Positions 42,215 through 51,120 of a stretch of DNA of 64,000 nt are shown piece after piece. Origin of the DNA: Micromonospora ferruginea (GTDB taxonomy: Bacteria; Actinomycetota; Actinomycetes; Mycobacteriales; Micromonosporaceae); the NCBI RefSeq assembly GCF_013694245.2, contig NZ_CP059322.2:6637062-6701061 (forward strand), written 5' to 3'. A model generated the notes under the pieces. That model worked only from the letters and a program-made list of their open reading frames with translations. It had not been told where the DNA came from and ran no database searches. Position 1 is the first letter of the stretch, and the number at the start of each line of letters is the position of its first letter. Both the position numbers and the translations under genes were made by a program.

Positions 42215-43870
42215 TCAGAAGACCGGGATGTAGAAGAGGGCGGCGAGCACCACCGCGACCACGCCGAGCAGCACCGGCGAGCGGTACCAGGCGGCGTCGC
42301 CGGCCAGCGAGTCGTCCTTCAGGGTGGTGTCGCTGAGGCCGTACACCAGGCCGGTCAGCTCGCTGTCGGTCTTCGGCCGGGTCAGCGGCGTGATGACCGC
42401 GGCCACCACCGCGACGGTGACGAAGGCCAGGCCGGCGCCCCAGAAGCTCTCCTCCAGGTCGGAGTTGAAGCTGATCACGCCGGTCTTGTAGAGCAGGTAG
42501 GTGGCGATCGCCACCACGGTGCCGGAGAGCAGCGACCAGAAGCCGGCCAGCGCGCTCATCCGCCGCCAGAACATGCCGATGATGAACGTGCCGAACAGCG
42601 GCGCGTTGAAGACCGAGAAGAGCGCCTGGATGTAGTTCATGATGTTGCTGAAGCCGGCCGCGATGAACGCGGTGCCGATGCCCACCACCACGGCGACCAC
42701 GGTGGCGATCCGGCCGATCTTCACGTAGTACTCGTCCGGCCGGTCCCGCCGGAAGTACGCCTGCCAGATGTCGTACGTGAAGACGGTGTTGAAGCCGCTG
42801 ACGTTCGCCGCCATGCCGGCCATGAAGGACGCCACCAGGCCGGTGACCGCGATGCCGAGCACGCCGTTGGGCAGCAGGTCGCGCATCAGCAGCGGGATGG
42901 CGTTGTTGTAGACCATGTCGCCCTTCTCGGCGCCCAACCCCTTGACCGTGATCAGGGCGATCAGGCCGGGGATCACGGTCACCACCGGGATGAGCAGCTT
43001 CGGGTACGCCCCGATGATCGGCGTACGCCGGGCGGCGCTCATGTTCCGCGCGGACAGTGCGCGCTGCACCTCGGCGAAGTTGGTGGTCCAGTAGCCGAAG
43101 GAGAGCACGAACCCGAGCCCGAAGACGATGCCCAGCCAGTGCGCGCCCAGCGGGTTGTCGGTGCTGCCGGTGCCCTGCCAGGCGTGCAGGCCGGCCTCGC
43201 CGAGCTTGGACTCCCGCACCGCGTCCATCAGCCCGCTCACGCCGCCGACCTTGACCAGGCCGATCACCGTGATCGGCACCAGGCCGGCGATGATCACGAA
43301 GAACTGGAGCACCTCGTTGTAGATCGCGCCGGACAGGCCGCCGACGGTGATGTACGCCAGCACGATCGCCGCGCCGACCACGATCGCCACCCAGAGCGGC
43401 CAGCCCAGCAGCGCCTGCATGATCAGCGCCAGCGCGTAGAGGTTCACGCCGGCGATCAGCACCTGGGCGATCGCGAAGCTGAGCGCGTTGAGCAGGTGGG
43501 TGGGGCGGTTGAAGCGCAGCCGAAGGTATTCCGGCACGCTGCGGACCTTCGAGCCGTAGTAGAACGGCATCATCACGATGCCGAGGAAGACCATCGCCGG
43601 CACCGCGCCGATCCAGTAGTAGTGCACCGTCATGATGCCGTACTGGGCGCCGTTGGCGGCCATGCCGATGATCTCCAGCGCGCCCAGGTTCGCCGAGACG
43701 AACGCCAGGCCGGTGACCCAGGCGGGCAGCGACCGCCCGGAGAGGAAGAAGTCGACGCTGGTCTTGATGGCGCGGCGGGCGGCGAAACCGACCCCGAGCA
43801 CCGTGACGAAGTAGAGCGCCAGGATCAGGTAGTCCAGGGCGTTCATGTTCAACCGTAGGCCGCTGCCCAT
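42215..43870 (-). CDS. Sodium:solute symporter (SSS family)
   Basis: 551-residue membrane carrier with about 13-14 helices, of the SSS/SGLT family. The family features are FFLSGRSLPAWVTGLAFVSANLGALE in the first helices, GGLSGAIYNEVLQFF, and the late GFWSLLSGT helix. It resembles sugar or inositol type members (SglT-like) more than acetate permeases, but the substrate cannot be fixed. ATG 43870 has GAGGGGAG upstream and is preferred over ATG 43846. It is the first gene of a unit with the 106-residue membrane protein. Nothing nearby reveals the solute. Confidence 0.9.
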   Translation of the reverse strand: MGSGLRLNMNALDYLILALYFVTVLGVGFAARRAIKTSVDFFLSGRSLPAWVTGLAFVSANLGALEIIGMAANGAQYGIMTVHYYWIGAVPAMVFLGIVMMPFYYGSKVRSVPEYLRLRFNRPTHLLNALSFAIAQVLIAGVNLYALALIMQALLGWPLWVAIVVGAAIVLAYITVGGLSGAIYNEVLQFFVIIAGLVPITVIGLVKVGGVSGLMDAVRESKLGEAGLHAWQGTGSTDNPLGAHWLGIVFGLGFVLSFGYWTTNFAEVQRALSARNMSAARRTPIIGAYPKLLIPVVTVIPGLIALITVKGLGAEKGDMVYNNAIPLLMRDLLPNGVLGIAVTGLVASFMAGMAANVSGFNTVFTYDIWQAYFRRDRPDEYYVKIGRIATVVAVVVGIGTAFIAAGFSNIMNYIQALFSVFNAPLFGTFIIGMFWRRMSALAGFWSLLSGTVVAIATYLLYKTGVISFNSDLEESFWGAGLAFVTVAVVAAVITPLTRPKTDSELTGLVYGLSDTTLKDDSLAGDAAWYRSPVLLGVVAVVLAALFYIPVF

Positions 43871-43963
43871 GCCTGTGCTCCCCTCGGGTGGGTGCGTGCT
43901 GCGCCGGCAGTTACCCCGATCGCGAAGTTTCATGCCTGCTGTTCTTTCCGCCCCGAGACGTAG

Positions 43964-44009
43964 GGAGGGGCCCCTCTCGACGCCTGGCGTCAAGAAGGGG
44001 CCCCTCCTC
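43964..44009 (-). terminator. GGGGCCCC-family imperfect hairpin after the 381-residue gene
   Basis: Arms GGGAGGGGCCCCTCTCGACG and GGCGTCAAGAAGGGGCCCCT pair with a few mismatches, 15 bases past the stop at 44024 on the minus strand. It is the fourth member of the hairpin family in this window. Confidence 0.6.
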
Positions 44010-44023
44010 ACATGGCTTGCCGC

Positions 44024-45169
44024 TCAGCGGCCCAGCACGCGGTCCAGGAAGTCGCGGTAACCGCGCACGGCGACCCGGAGCTGCTCGGTGTCGGACGAGC
44101 CGGACTCCTGCCAGGTGCCGAGCTTGGTGCGCTGCTCCCGCAGCGCCGTGGACAGCGCCTCGATCGCCTCCTCGACCAGCGACTCGGCCTCGCCGACCGC
44201 GGCCTTCGGGTCGTCCACGAAACGGAGCTGGACGTCGCGCCACCGGTCCCGGAAGCCCTGCGCGGCGTCCGGGGCGAACAGCGTCGCCGCGTCGTCCGGC
44301 ACCGCCCCGGGGGTGGGCCGGTCCGCGCCGGCGAGCGCCGCCCCGGCCGCGCCGCCGGCCACCGTGCCGGCCGCCGCGGTGGCGGTCTCCGGGTCGACGG
44401 TGTCGTGGTGCCGGCCGGTGGCGTCCGCGGTGACGGGCTCGGCGTCGGGGTCGACCAGGCCCGGCTCGGGGCTGCCGTAGCCGACCGCGCCGGCGGCCAC
44501 CGCGTCGTCCCGGTCCCGGTCCGGCACGCCGTCGCGGTCCGTGTCGGCGGCCAGGGTGCCGTCGCGGTCCTCGACGTCCCCGAGGGTGTCGTCGCGGTCC
44601 GCGTGCGCGCCGGCCACCGAACCGTCCCGGTCCCCGTCGCCGTCGAGGTCGCCGTCGCGGTGCTCGGCCGCCCAGCGGTCCCGGTCGTGCAGCCGGTCAC
44701 CGGCGGTCGGGTCGGCCCGCTCGTCGTCCAGCGCGTCGGTCCGGCCCGGCGCGCCGTCACCCGGGACGGCGGTGTCCTCGCCGCGCGCGTCCCGCTCGTC
44801 CTCCGGACGGCCGCCGGCCATCGCCGAGGCGGCCACCGCGTCGCCCACCGTGGCCGCGCCGAACGCCGTCGGCAGCGGGGCCGGCTCGTGGAACGCCTGA
44901 CGCCCGTCCCCGTCCCGCTCCTCGTCGGCGTCCGACCGGTCGGCCTCGTCCCGCAGCTCACCGGCGTCGTACGCGCGGGTCTCGTCCAGCTCCGCGGCCC
45001 GGTCGTCGCCCACCGCCGGGTCGTCGAACGTGCCCCGGTCGTCCAGCGCGTCCTCGGGCACCTCGGCCCGGTCGGTGCGGTCGTGACCGTCCGGCGGCGG
45101 GACCGGCACCGGCGCGGATCGTACGGCCTCGGGGTGGTCCTGCGTGACCTGCTGGTCTTCCTGGCGCAT
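44024..45169 (-). CDS. Acidic Asp-rich protein with Ca-binding-like repeats
   Basis: 381-residue protein of unknown function. The middle holds many DxDxDG-type runs (DGDLDGDGDRDG, DTDRDGVPDRDRDD) like thrombospondin type 3 or dockerin calcium loops. A Gly/Ala stretch near 262-280 is not convincingly a membrane helix. The last 90 residues (FRDRWRDVQLRFVDDPKAAVGEAESLVEEAIEAL) match the C-terminal domain of the 197-residue protein encoded just upstream. No signal peptide is seen, which is odd for calcium repeats. Start ATG 45169 is 12 bp after the upstream stop, so the two are one unit. Confidence 0.75.
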   Translation of the reverse strand: MRQEDQQVTQDHPEAVRSAPVPVPPPDGHDRTDRAEVPEDALDDRGTFDDPAVGDDRAAELDETRAYDAGELRDEADRSDADEERDGDGRQAFHEPAPLPTAFGAATVGDAVAASAMAGGRPEDERDARGEDTAVPGDGAPGRTDALDDERADPTAGDRLHDRDRWAAEHRDGDLDGDGDRDGSVAGAHADRDDTLGDVEDRDGTLAADTDRDGVPDRDRDDAVAAGAVGYGSPEPGLVDPDAEPVTADATGRHHDTVDPETATAAAGTVAGGAAGAALAGADRPTPGAVPDDAATLFAPDAAQGFRDRWRDVQLRFVDDPKAAVGEAESLVEEAIEALSTALREQRTKLGTWQESGSSDTEQLRVAVRGYRDFLDRVLGR

Positions 45170-45181
45170 GGCGGCGGCTCC

Positions 45182-45775
45182 TCAGCGGCTCGTGGCGTCG
45201 TGCTCGGAATCGGGGTGGCGCTGTTCCGGCGCCCGCTGGGCGACCGGGTCCTCGCCGAGCAGGTCGGCGAAGAGGGCCCGGTAGTGCACCAGCGCCTGCC
45301 GGAGGTCCTCGGTGCCGGCCTCACCGCGCTCGTTGCGCTGCCGGATCTCGTGGGCGTCGCGGTAGTGGGTCAGGGTGCGGGCGTGCTCGACGGAGAGGTG
45401 GGCGATCTGGTCGGAGAAGTCCCCGGTGGGGTAGCCGCGTTCGGCGATCAACCGGCCGACCAGCTCGTCGGCGTCGCCGACGGTCTCCGCCGGCGAGTCG
45501 ACGAAGCGCACCTGGAGGTCTTCCCAGGCGGCGGCGTAGCGGGCCCGGGACTCCGGGCTGAGCGGGGTCAGCTCCAGCTCGGCGTGCCGGCGTTCGCGTT
45601 CCCGCAGCTCCCGCTCGGCGGCGCCCCGGCTGTCCTGCTCCTCGACGGCCCGGTCGTACTCCGGGCCGAAACGCTGCCGCAGGGCCCGCCGGCGGTTCGC
45701 GACCACGGCGAACGCGACCAGAGCGGCGACGACTGCGACGACGATGACTATGACGACTACCTGGGTGGGCGACAT
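45182..45775 (-). CDS. Membrane-anchored protein related to its downstream neighbour
   Basis: 197 residues: an N-terminal membrane helix (about 4-26, VVVIVIVVAVVAALVAFAVV), a basic then charged helical stretch, and a C-terminal domain (AAAWEDLQVRFVDSPAETVGDADELVGRLIAERGYPTGDF) shared with the 381-residue protein. ATG 45775 follows GGAGGAG; a GTG 63 bases upstream is less likely. The function is unknown. The shared domain suggests the two proteins interact or bind the same partner. It is divergent from cvnA with a 305-bp gap. Confidence 0.75.
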   Translation of the reverse strand: MSPTQVVVIVIVVAVVAALVAFAVVANRRRALRQRFGPEYDRAVEEQDSRGAAERELRERERRHAELELTPLSPESRARYAAAWEDLQVRFVDSPAETVGDADELVGRLIAERGYPTGDFSDQIAHLSVEHARTLTHYRDAHEIRQRNERGEAGTEDLRQALVHYRALFADLLGEDPVAQRAPEQRHPDSEHDATSR

Positions 45776-46080
45776 GGCTCCTCCTTCGGGAGCTGGTATT
45801 CCCTGGTCGGGGTGATCGTCAATCCCGTTCCGGAGCACTTTCCCGACCGGAACGCGAAAGCTGAGCCGTTCCAGAAAAGCGCCCGTACGGCGACGTGTCG
45901 CACGCCAACGGCGTCCCGCTTGGTCATCTCGGACGGTAGTGAGCGTCGAGACGGCCGGTAGTGCATCCGCCGGGGATTACGTATCCTGCCCAAGGCGTCC
46001 GGGTCGGGCCCGGCGTCGTGGCCGGTGACCTGACGGCCGCTGCCGGCGCCACCCAGCGAACCTTCCCGGGCGAGGTCTGA
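45776..46080. other. 305-bp divergent gap before the conservon
   Basis: Should contain promoters for both the 197-residue gene and cvnA. I see no clear hairpin, operator or small gene in it. Confidence 0.35.
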
Positions 46081-48453
46081 TTGAACACCCGCGACTGGCC
46101 GATCCGCGCCAAGCTGACCGCGCTGGTCATCGGTCCGGTGACCGGGCTGCTGGCACTGTGGATCTTCGCCACCACGCTGACCTTCGGGCCGGCGCTGGAC
46201 CTGCTCGCCGCCCGTACCCTCCTCTACGACCTGGGCCGCCCGGGCGAGAACGTGGTCGCCGAGCTGCAGCGGGAACGGCGGCTCTCGGTGGTCCAGCTCG
46301 CCGGCGACGGCGTCCTGCCGGAGCTGGCCGAGCAGCGCGACCGCACCGACCGGGCGGTTGACGAGCTGCGCCGGCGGATCGACGGCGAGGAGTTGCGCGA
46401 CGCGGCCGACGACCAGCTCGACGCGCGGCTCGACCAACTGGGCGCGGCGCTGGAGGCACTGCCCGCCGGGCGGGTCTTCATCGACGACCGGAAGGTGGAC
46501 CGGGCCGGCGCGGTCGGGCTCTACAGCGGGATGATCGGCTCCGCGTTCCAGGCGTTCTCCGCGATGGCCACGCTGCCCGACGTCCACCTCAACCGGGAGG
46601 CCTCGGCGCTCACCGCGCTGGGCCGTTCCCGCGAGCTGCTCGGCCAGGCCGACGCGCTGCTGGCCGGCGCCGTCACCGCCGGCCGGTACGCCGAGGGCGA
46701 GCACGAGCAGTTGGTACGGACCGTGGAGAACCAGCGGTTCCTGGCCGAGAACGCGGTCGCCGACCTGCCGGCCGACGAGCGGTCCGGCTACCAGCGACTC
46801 ACCGAGGGCGCCGGCTTCCTGCGGCTGCGCGCCCTGCAGGACACGCTGATCCGCGCCGACGAGCTGCCCACCGGGTTCGACGTCCGGGCCTGGGAGAGCA
46901 GCCACGCCGAGGTGTGGCAGGGCCTGCGGGACTTCGAGCTGCGCGGCGCGGACAGTCTCGCCGAACGGTCGGTGCCGATGGCGGTGCGCATCCTGGTCCA
47001 GCTCGCCGCCGCCGGTGTGCTCGGCCTGGTCGCGATCGTGGTCTGCGTGCTGGTGGCGCTGCGGGTGGGCCGGTCGCTCGCGCACCGGCTGACCGGCGTG
47101 CGGTCGGCCGCGACCGAGATGGCCGCGGAGCGGCTGCCCGACGTGGTCGCCCGGCTGCGCCGGGGCGAGGACGTCGACGTCGCCCGCGAGGCGCCCGAGA
47201 TGGACCACGGCGGGGACGAGATCGGCCAGGTGGCGAGCGCCTTCAACGAGGTACGGCGCACCGCCGTGCAGGCCGCCGTCGACGAGGTCACCCTGCGCCG
47301 CGGCTTCAACGAGGTCATCCTCAACCTGGCCCGGCGCAGCCAGGGGCTGGTCCACCGCCAACTGGCGCTGCTGGACCGGCTGGAGCGCCGCACCGAGGAC
47401 CCGGACGAGCTGGCCGGGCTGTTCCAGGTCGACCACCTCGCCACCCGGCTCCGCCGGCACGCCGAAGACCTGGTCATCCTGGCCGGCGCCGCGCCCGGGC
47501 GCGGCTGGCGCCGGCCGGTCGCGGCGGTGGACGTGATGCGCGGGGCGATCTCCGAGGTCGAGGCGTACCACCGGGTCGACGTGGGCGAGGTGCAGCCGGC
47601 CGGGGTGCTCGGCCGGGCCGTCGGCGACGTGATCCACCTGCTCGCCGAGCTGATCGAGAACGCCACCGCCTTCTCCCCGCCGGGCACCCGGGTGGACGTC
47701 ACCGGCCGGACCGTGCCGGGCGGCTACACCGTGGAGATCACCGACCGGGGGCTGGGCATGTCGCCGCCGAACCTGGCGGCGGCCAACCGCAAGCTGGCCG
47801 CCCCACCCGAGTTCGACCCGGCCGACAGCGCCCGGCTGGGCCTGTTCGTGGTGGCCCGGCTGGCCGCGCGGCACGGCGTCCGGGTGGAGCTGCGGCCGGG
47901 CCGGCCGACCGGGACGACCGCCACCGTGTTCGTCCCGTCCGACCTGATCACCGGCGAGCCGCCGGTCGGCTCGGACCCCGCCTCGGCCGGGCCGGAACGG
48001 CGGCGGATGGCCAAGGTGAGCCGGCTGACCACGGTGCCCCGCGGCCGGTCGAGCCGGCCGGGCCGGGAGCGCCCCGAGTCCACCGTGATCCCGCTGCCGA
48101 CCACCCGGGCCTCGACCGTGGAACCGCCCGCCGACTCCGACGGCCTGCCCCGCCGGGTCCGCCGGCGCGGTCCGGCGGCGCGGCCCCGCGCGGTCGTCGC
48201 CGACCCGCCGGCCCTCCGCTCGCCGGAGGAGGCACGCCGGGCCATGTCCGCGTTGCAGGCCGGCACCGCGCGGGGGCGCCGCGACGGTGCCCGCACGGGC
48301 GGCCCGGCGGTCACCCGGATCCGGGACGCCGGCCCGGACACGCCCGCCGACGTGCCGGCCGACGCCGGTACGCCGCCCACCACGCCGGAGCCGGCCACGG
48401 AGCCCTCCCCGCCGGCGCCGGACCAACGAACCGCGACTGAGAGGGACGCCTAG
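46081..48453 (+). CDS. cvnA: Conservon sensor kinase-like protein CvnA
   Basis: Membrane sensor of a conservon, 790 residues. An N-terminal helix (about 16-34) is followed by an outside nitrate/nitrite-type (NIT) sensing domain to about 305, then a second helix (about 308-330) and a HAMP-like segment. A histidine-kinase-type ATPase follows, with ELIENATAFSPPG, DRGLGM and LGLFVVARLA. The tail of about 150 residues is Pro/Arg-rich and disordered. In Streptomyces conservons CvnA gathers CvnB-D into a membrane complex resembling eukaryotic G-protein signalling. It starts with TTG at 46081. It overlaps cvnB by one base. Confidence 0.92.
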   Translation: MNTRDWPIRAKLTALVIGPVTGLLALWIFATTLTFGPALDLLAARTLLYDLGRPGENVVAELQRERRLSVVQLAGDGVLPELAEQRDRTDRAVDELRRRIDGEELRDAADDQLDARLDQLGAALEALPAGRVFIDDRKVDRAGAVGLYSGMIGSAFQAFSAMATLPDVHLNREASALTALGRSRELLGQADALLAGAVTAGRYAEGEHEQLVRTVENQRFLAENAVADLPADERSGYQRLTEGAGFLRLRALQDTLIRADELPTGFDVRAWESSHAEVWQGLRDFELRGADSLAERSVPMAVRILVQLAAAGVLGLVAIVVCVLVALRVGRSLAHRLTGVRSAATEMAAERLPDVVARLRRGEDVDVAREAPEMDHGGDEIGQVASAFNEVRRTAVQAAVDEVTLRRGFNEVILNLARRSQGLVHRQLALLDRLERRTEDPDELAGLFQVDHLATRLRRHAEDLVILAGAAPGRGWRRPVAAVDVMRGAISEVEAYHRVDVGEVQPAGVLGRAVGDVIHLLAELIENATAFSPPGTRVDVTGRTVPGGYTVEITDRGLGMSPPNLAAANRKLAAPPEFDPADSARLGLFVVARLAARHGVRVELRPGRPTGTTATVFVPSDLITGEPPVGSDPASAGPERRRMAKVSRLTTVPRGRSSRPGRERPESTVIPLPTTRASTVEPPADSDGLPRRVRRRGPAARPRAVVADPPALRSPEEARRAMSALQAGTARGRRDGARTGGPAVTRIRDAGPDTPADVPADAGTPPTTPEPATEPSPPAPDQRTATERDA

Positions 48454-48875
48454 TGGTGCACACGACGCGGCAGAACGCCGATCTCGACTGGCTGCTCGAC
48501 GACCTGGTGGAGCGGGTGCCGGCCGCCCGCCGGGCGGTGGTCCTCTCGGCGGACGGGCTCCTGCTCGGCGCCTCCGCCGACCAGGACCGCACCGACGCGG
48601 AGCACCTCTGCGCGCTGGCGTCCGGCTTCTCCGGCCTGGCCAAGGGGGCCACCCGGCACCTGGACGGCGGCGCGGTCCGCCAGACGGTGGTGGAGATGGA
48701 GTCGGCGTACCTCTTCGTCACCGCCGCCGGGCAGGGCGCCTGCCTGGCCGTGGCGAGCGACGCCGACGCCGACATCGGCCTGGTGGCGTACGAGATGGCG
48801 ATGCTCGTCATCCGCGTCGGTGAGAACCTGGCCGCGCCGGCCCGCACGGTGGGAGCGCCGACCGATGCGGGCTGA
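48453..48875 (+). CDS. cvnB: Roadblock/LC7 protein CvnB
   Basis: 140-residue roadblock/LC7 domain protein (LDWLLDDLVERVPAARRAVVLSADGLLLGAS...AYLFVTAAGQGACLAV), probably a GTPase-activating or scaffolding partner of the CvnD GTPase. The start GTG at 48453 shares a base with the cvnA stop; a second GTG follows immediately. It overlaps cvnC by 11 bases. The tight four-gene overlap is the usual conservon layout. Confidence 0.93.
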   Translation: MVHTTRQNADLDWLLDDLVERVPAARRAVVLSADGLLLGASADQDRTDAEHLCALASGFSGLAKGATRHLDGGAVRQTVVEMESAYLFVTAAGQGACLAVASDADADIGLVAYEMAMLVIRVGENLAAPARTVGAPTDAG

Positions 48876-49254
48876 GTCGCCGGGGCCCCAGCACGAGTGG
48901 CTGGACGCCGACGCCGGCCCGGTGGTCCGCCCGTACACGCTCACCGGTGGGCGGGTGCGCCCGCCGGTCGACGGGTTCGACCTGCTGGCCTTCGTGCTCG
49001 CCACGTCGGCGGCCGAGTCGGCCGGCGTGCCCGGCCTCCAGCCGGAGCACCGCCGCCTCGTCGAGCTGGCCCGGCGGCCGAAGGCCGTCGCCGACCTCGC
49101 CGCCGACCTGGACCTCGCCGTCGGCGTGGTCCGGGTGCTGCTCGGCGACCTCCTCGCCCATGGGTTCGTCGCGGTGCACCGGCCCCCGGCCACCGCGTAC
49201 CTGCCCGACGACAACATCCTCAAGGCGGTGGTCAGTGGACTCCGTGCGCTTTGA
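48865..49254 (+). CDS. cvnC: DUF742 protein CvnC
   Basis: 129-residue DUF742 protein: VRPYTLTGGRVRPPVDGFDLLAFVLAT, then a winged-helix-like part (LVELARRPKAVADLAADLDLAVGVVRVLLGDLLAHGFVAVHRP). The role is unclear; it is always found with CvnA, B and D. ATG 48865 is chosen as it gives the usual short lead before VRPY. It overlaps cvnD by 20 bases. Confidence 0.92.
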   Translation: MRAESPGPQHEWLDADAGPVVRPYTLTGGRVRPPVDGFDLLAFVLATSAAESAGVPGLQPEHRRLVELARRPKAVADLAADLDLAVGVVRVLLGDLLAHGFVAVHRPPATAYLPDDNILKAVVSGLRAL

Positions 49255-49837
49255 CCGGGAGCCGGCCGCGTCGCGGGTGCCGCTGGCGCTGAAGATCCTC
49301 ATCGCGGGCGGCTTCGGCGCCGGCAAGACGACGCTGGTCAGCGCGTTGAGCGAGGTCCGCCCGTTGCAGACCGAGGAGGTGCTGACCGGGGCCGGTCTCG
49401 GCACCGACGACGTCTCCGGGGTGGAGCAGAAGTCGACCACCACGGTGGCGATGGACTTCGGCCGGATCACCATCAACGACGACCTGCAGGTCTACCTGTT
49501 CGGCACCCCGGGCCAGGACCGGTTCTGGTTCCTCTGGGACGAGCTGGCGTTCGGCGCGCTCGGCGCGGTGGTGCTCGCGGACACCCGCCGGCTGGCCGAC
49601 TGCTTCCCCTCGATCGACTACTTCGAGCAGCGGGGCGTTCCGTTCGTGGTCGGGGTGAACTGTTTCGAGGGTTCCCGGCGGTTCGGCCTGGAGGCGGTCC
49701 GCGACGCGCTGGACCTCGACCCGGACGTCCCGCTGGTGCTCTGCGACGCCCGGGACCGGCAGTCCGGCAAGCTGGTGCTGATCTCGCTGGTCGAGCACGT
49801 GGCCCGGCAGCGCGGCGAGCCGGTGCCGGTGGGCTGA
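49235..49837 (+). CDS. cvnD: Conservon GTPase CvnD
   Basis: 200-residue Ras-like GTPase. The P-loop is GGFGAGKTT, switch segments fall around VSGVEQKSTTTVAMDFG, the G3 equivalent is FGTPGQDRFWF, and NCFEG stands in the place of NKxD. The last is a known departure in this family and may affect nucleotide choice. It acts with CvnA-C at the membrane. The GTG at 49235 is the probable start; GTG 49244 is possible. Confidence 0.94.
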   Translation: MDSVRFDREPAASRVPLALKILIAGGFGAGKTTLVSALSEVRPLQTEEVLTGAGLGTDDVSGVEQKSTTTVAMDFGRITINDDLQVYLFGTPGQDRFWFLWDELAFGALGAVVLADTRRLADCFPSIDYFEQRGVPFVVGVNCFEGSRRFGLEAVRDALDLDPDVPLVLCDARDRQSGKLVLISLVEHVARQRGEPVPVG

Positions 49838-49935
49838 GCGGTCCGCGCCCGATTCCGCCCGGCTCGGACGACTGACCGGGCGGTCCGCCGGGAAGGCTGG
49901 TTGGATCGCAGCATGATCGGCGGAAGGTGGGAGCG

Positions 49936-50970
49936 GTGACCGGGCAGCACGAGGTCGTCCACATCGGCGGCTACACGGCGGAGTCGGACGGGCGGGCGGA
50001 CGGGATCGTCGCGGCCCGGCGGGACCCGGAGACCGGGGCGTTGACCCCGCTCGGAACCGTGGCGGCGACCCCGTCGCCGTCGTTCCTCGCCCGGCATCCG
50101 GCGTCGCCGGTGCTGTACGCGGTCAACGAGCTGCCCGATGGGCTGCTCAGCGCGTTCCGGGTGGGGGCGGACGGCGACCTCACGCCGCTGGGCGTCCACC
50201 CGACCGGCGGGGCGGAGCCGTGCCACCTGGCGGTCGCGCCGGACGGGCGGCACCTGTTCGTGGCGAACTACGGCGGCGGCAGCCTGGCGGTGTTCCCGCT
50301 GGATGCCGACGGCGTGCCGGGGGAGCGCACCGACCTGGTGCGGCACGAGGGGCACGGCGCCGACCCCGACCGGCAGGAGCGGGCGCACTGCCACATGGTC
50401 TCGCCCGACCCCGGGGGCGGCCCGTTGCTCGCCGTCGACCTGGGCACCGACTCGGTCTACCGCTACGACCTGGACGCCGCCTCGGGGCGGCTGGTGCCCC
50501 GCGCACCCCGGCTGCGGACGCCGGCCGGCACCGGTCCCCGGCACCTGGCCCGGCACCCGGACGGGCGGCGCTGCTGGCTGGTCGGTGAGCTGGACGGGTC
50601 GGTCACCGGGTACGACCTGACCCCGGACGGGCTGCACCAGCGCGTCCGGGTGGACGCGAGCGGCCGGACCGGGCACGTGCAGCCCTCCGAGGTGGCGGTC
50701 GGCCCGGACGGGCGCTTCCTCTACGTGGGCAACCGCGGCGTGGGCACGGTGGCCGTCTTCGCGCTGGACGGCGCGGCGCCGGAGCTGGTGGCCGAGGTGG
50801 ACACCGGCGGTGGGTGGCCGCGGCACTTCGCGCTGACCGGGGCGCACCTCTACGTCGCCGACGAACGGGCCGACCTGATCCGGGTCTTCCGGGTGGACCC
50901 GGGCAGCGGGGTGCCGGAGCCGGTCGGGGAGCCGGTGGTGGTGCCCAGTCCGACCTGCGTGCTGGTGTGA
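49936..50970 (+). CDS. Lactonase family beta-propeller (6-phosphogluconolactonase-like)
   Basis: 344-residue seven-bladed propeller of the YbhE/YkgB type. Recurring blade motifs are seen (HPASPVLYAVNE, APDGRHLFVANYGGGSLAVF, GPDGRFLYVGNRG, LYVADERADLIRVFRVD) together with CHLAVAPDG, HCHMVSPDP and PRHLARHPDG. Members hydrolyse 6-phosphogluconolactone or other lactones; here the substrate is unproven. GTG 49936 is preferred because GGAAGG lies eight bases upstream. It follows the conservon after 98 bp and probably has its own promoter. Confidence 0.88.
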   Translation: MTGQHEVVHIGGYTAESDGRADGIVAARRDPETGALTPLGTVAATPSPSFLARHPASPVLYAVNELPDGLLSAFRVGADGDLTPLGVHPTGGAEPCHLAVAPDGRHLFVANYGGGSLAVFPLDADGVPGERTDLVRHEGHGADPDRQERAHCHMVSPDPGGGPLLAVDLGTDSVYRYDLDAASGRLVPRAPRLRTPAGTGPRHLARHPDGRRCWLVGELDGSVTGYDLTPDGLHQRVRVDASGRTGHVQPSEVAVGPDGRFLYVGNRGVGTVAVFALDGAAPELVAEVDTGGGWPRHFALTGAHLYVADERADLIRVFRVDPGSGVPEPVGEPVVVPSPTCVLV

Positions 50971-51120
50971 CGGGGCGGTGACCGAACGCGCTGTCCGTCG
51001 TGGATCGTGATCACCTCCGTCACTGACACATGACTCAGCGTATCGATTAAGTGATCAACTGTTTCTCCTGCGTAACTTTCGTCCGAACGGTTGTGGCAGT
51101 AACCCCACGAGATACGCAAG

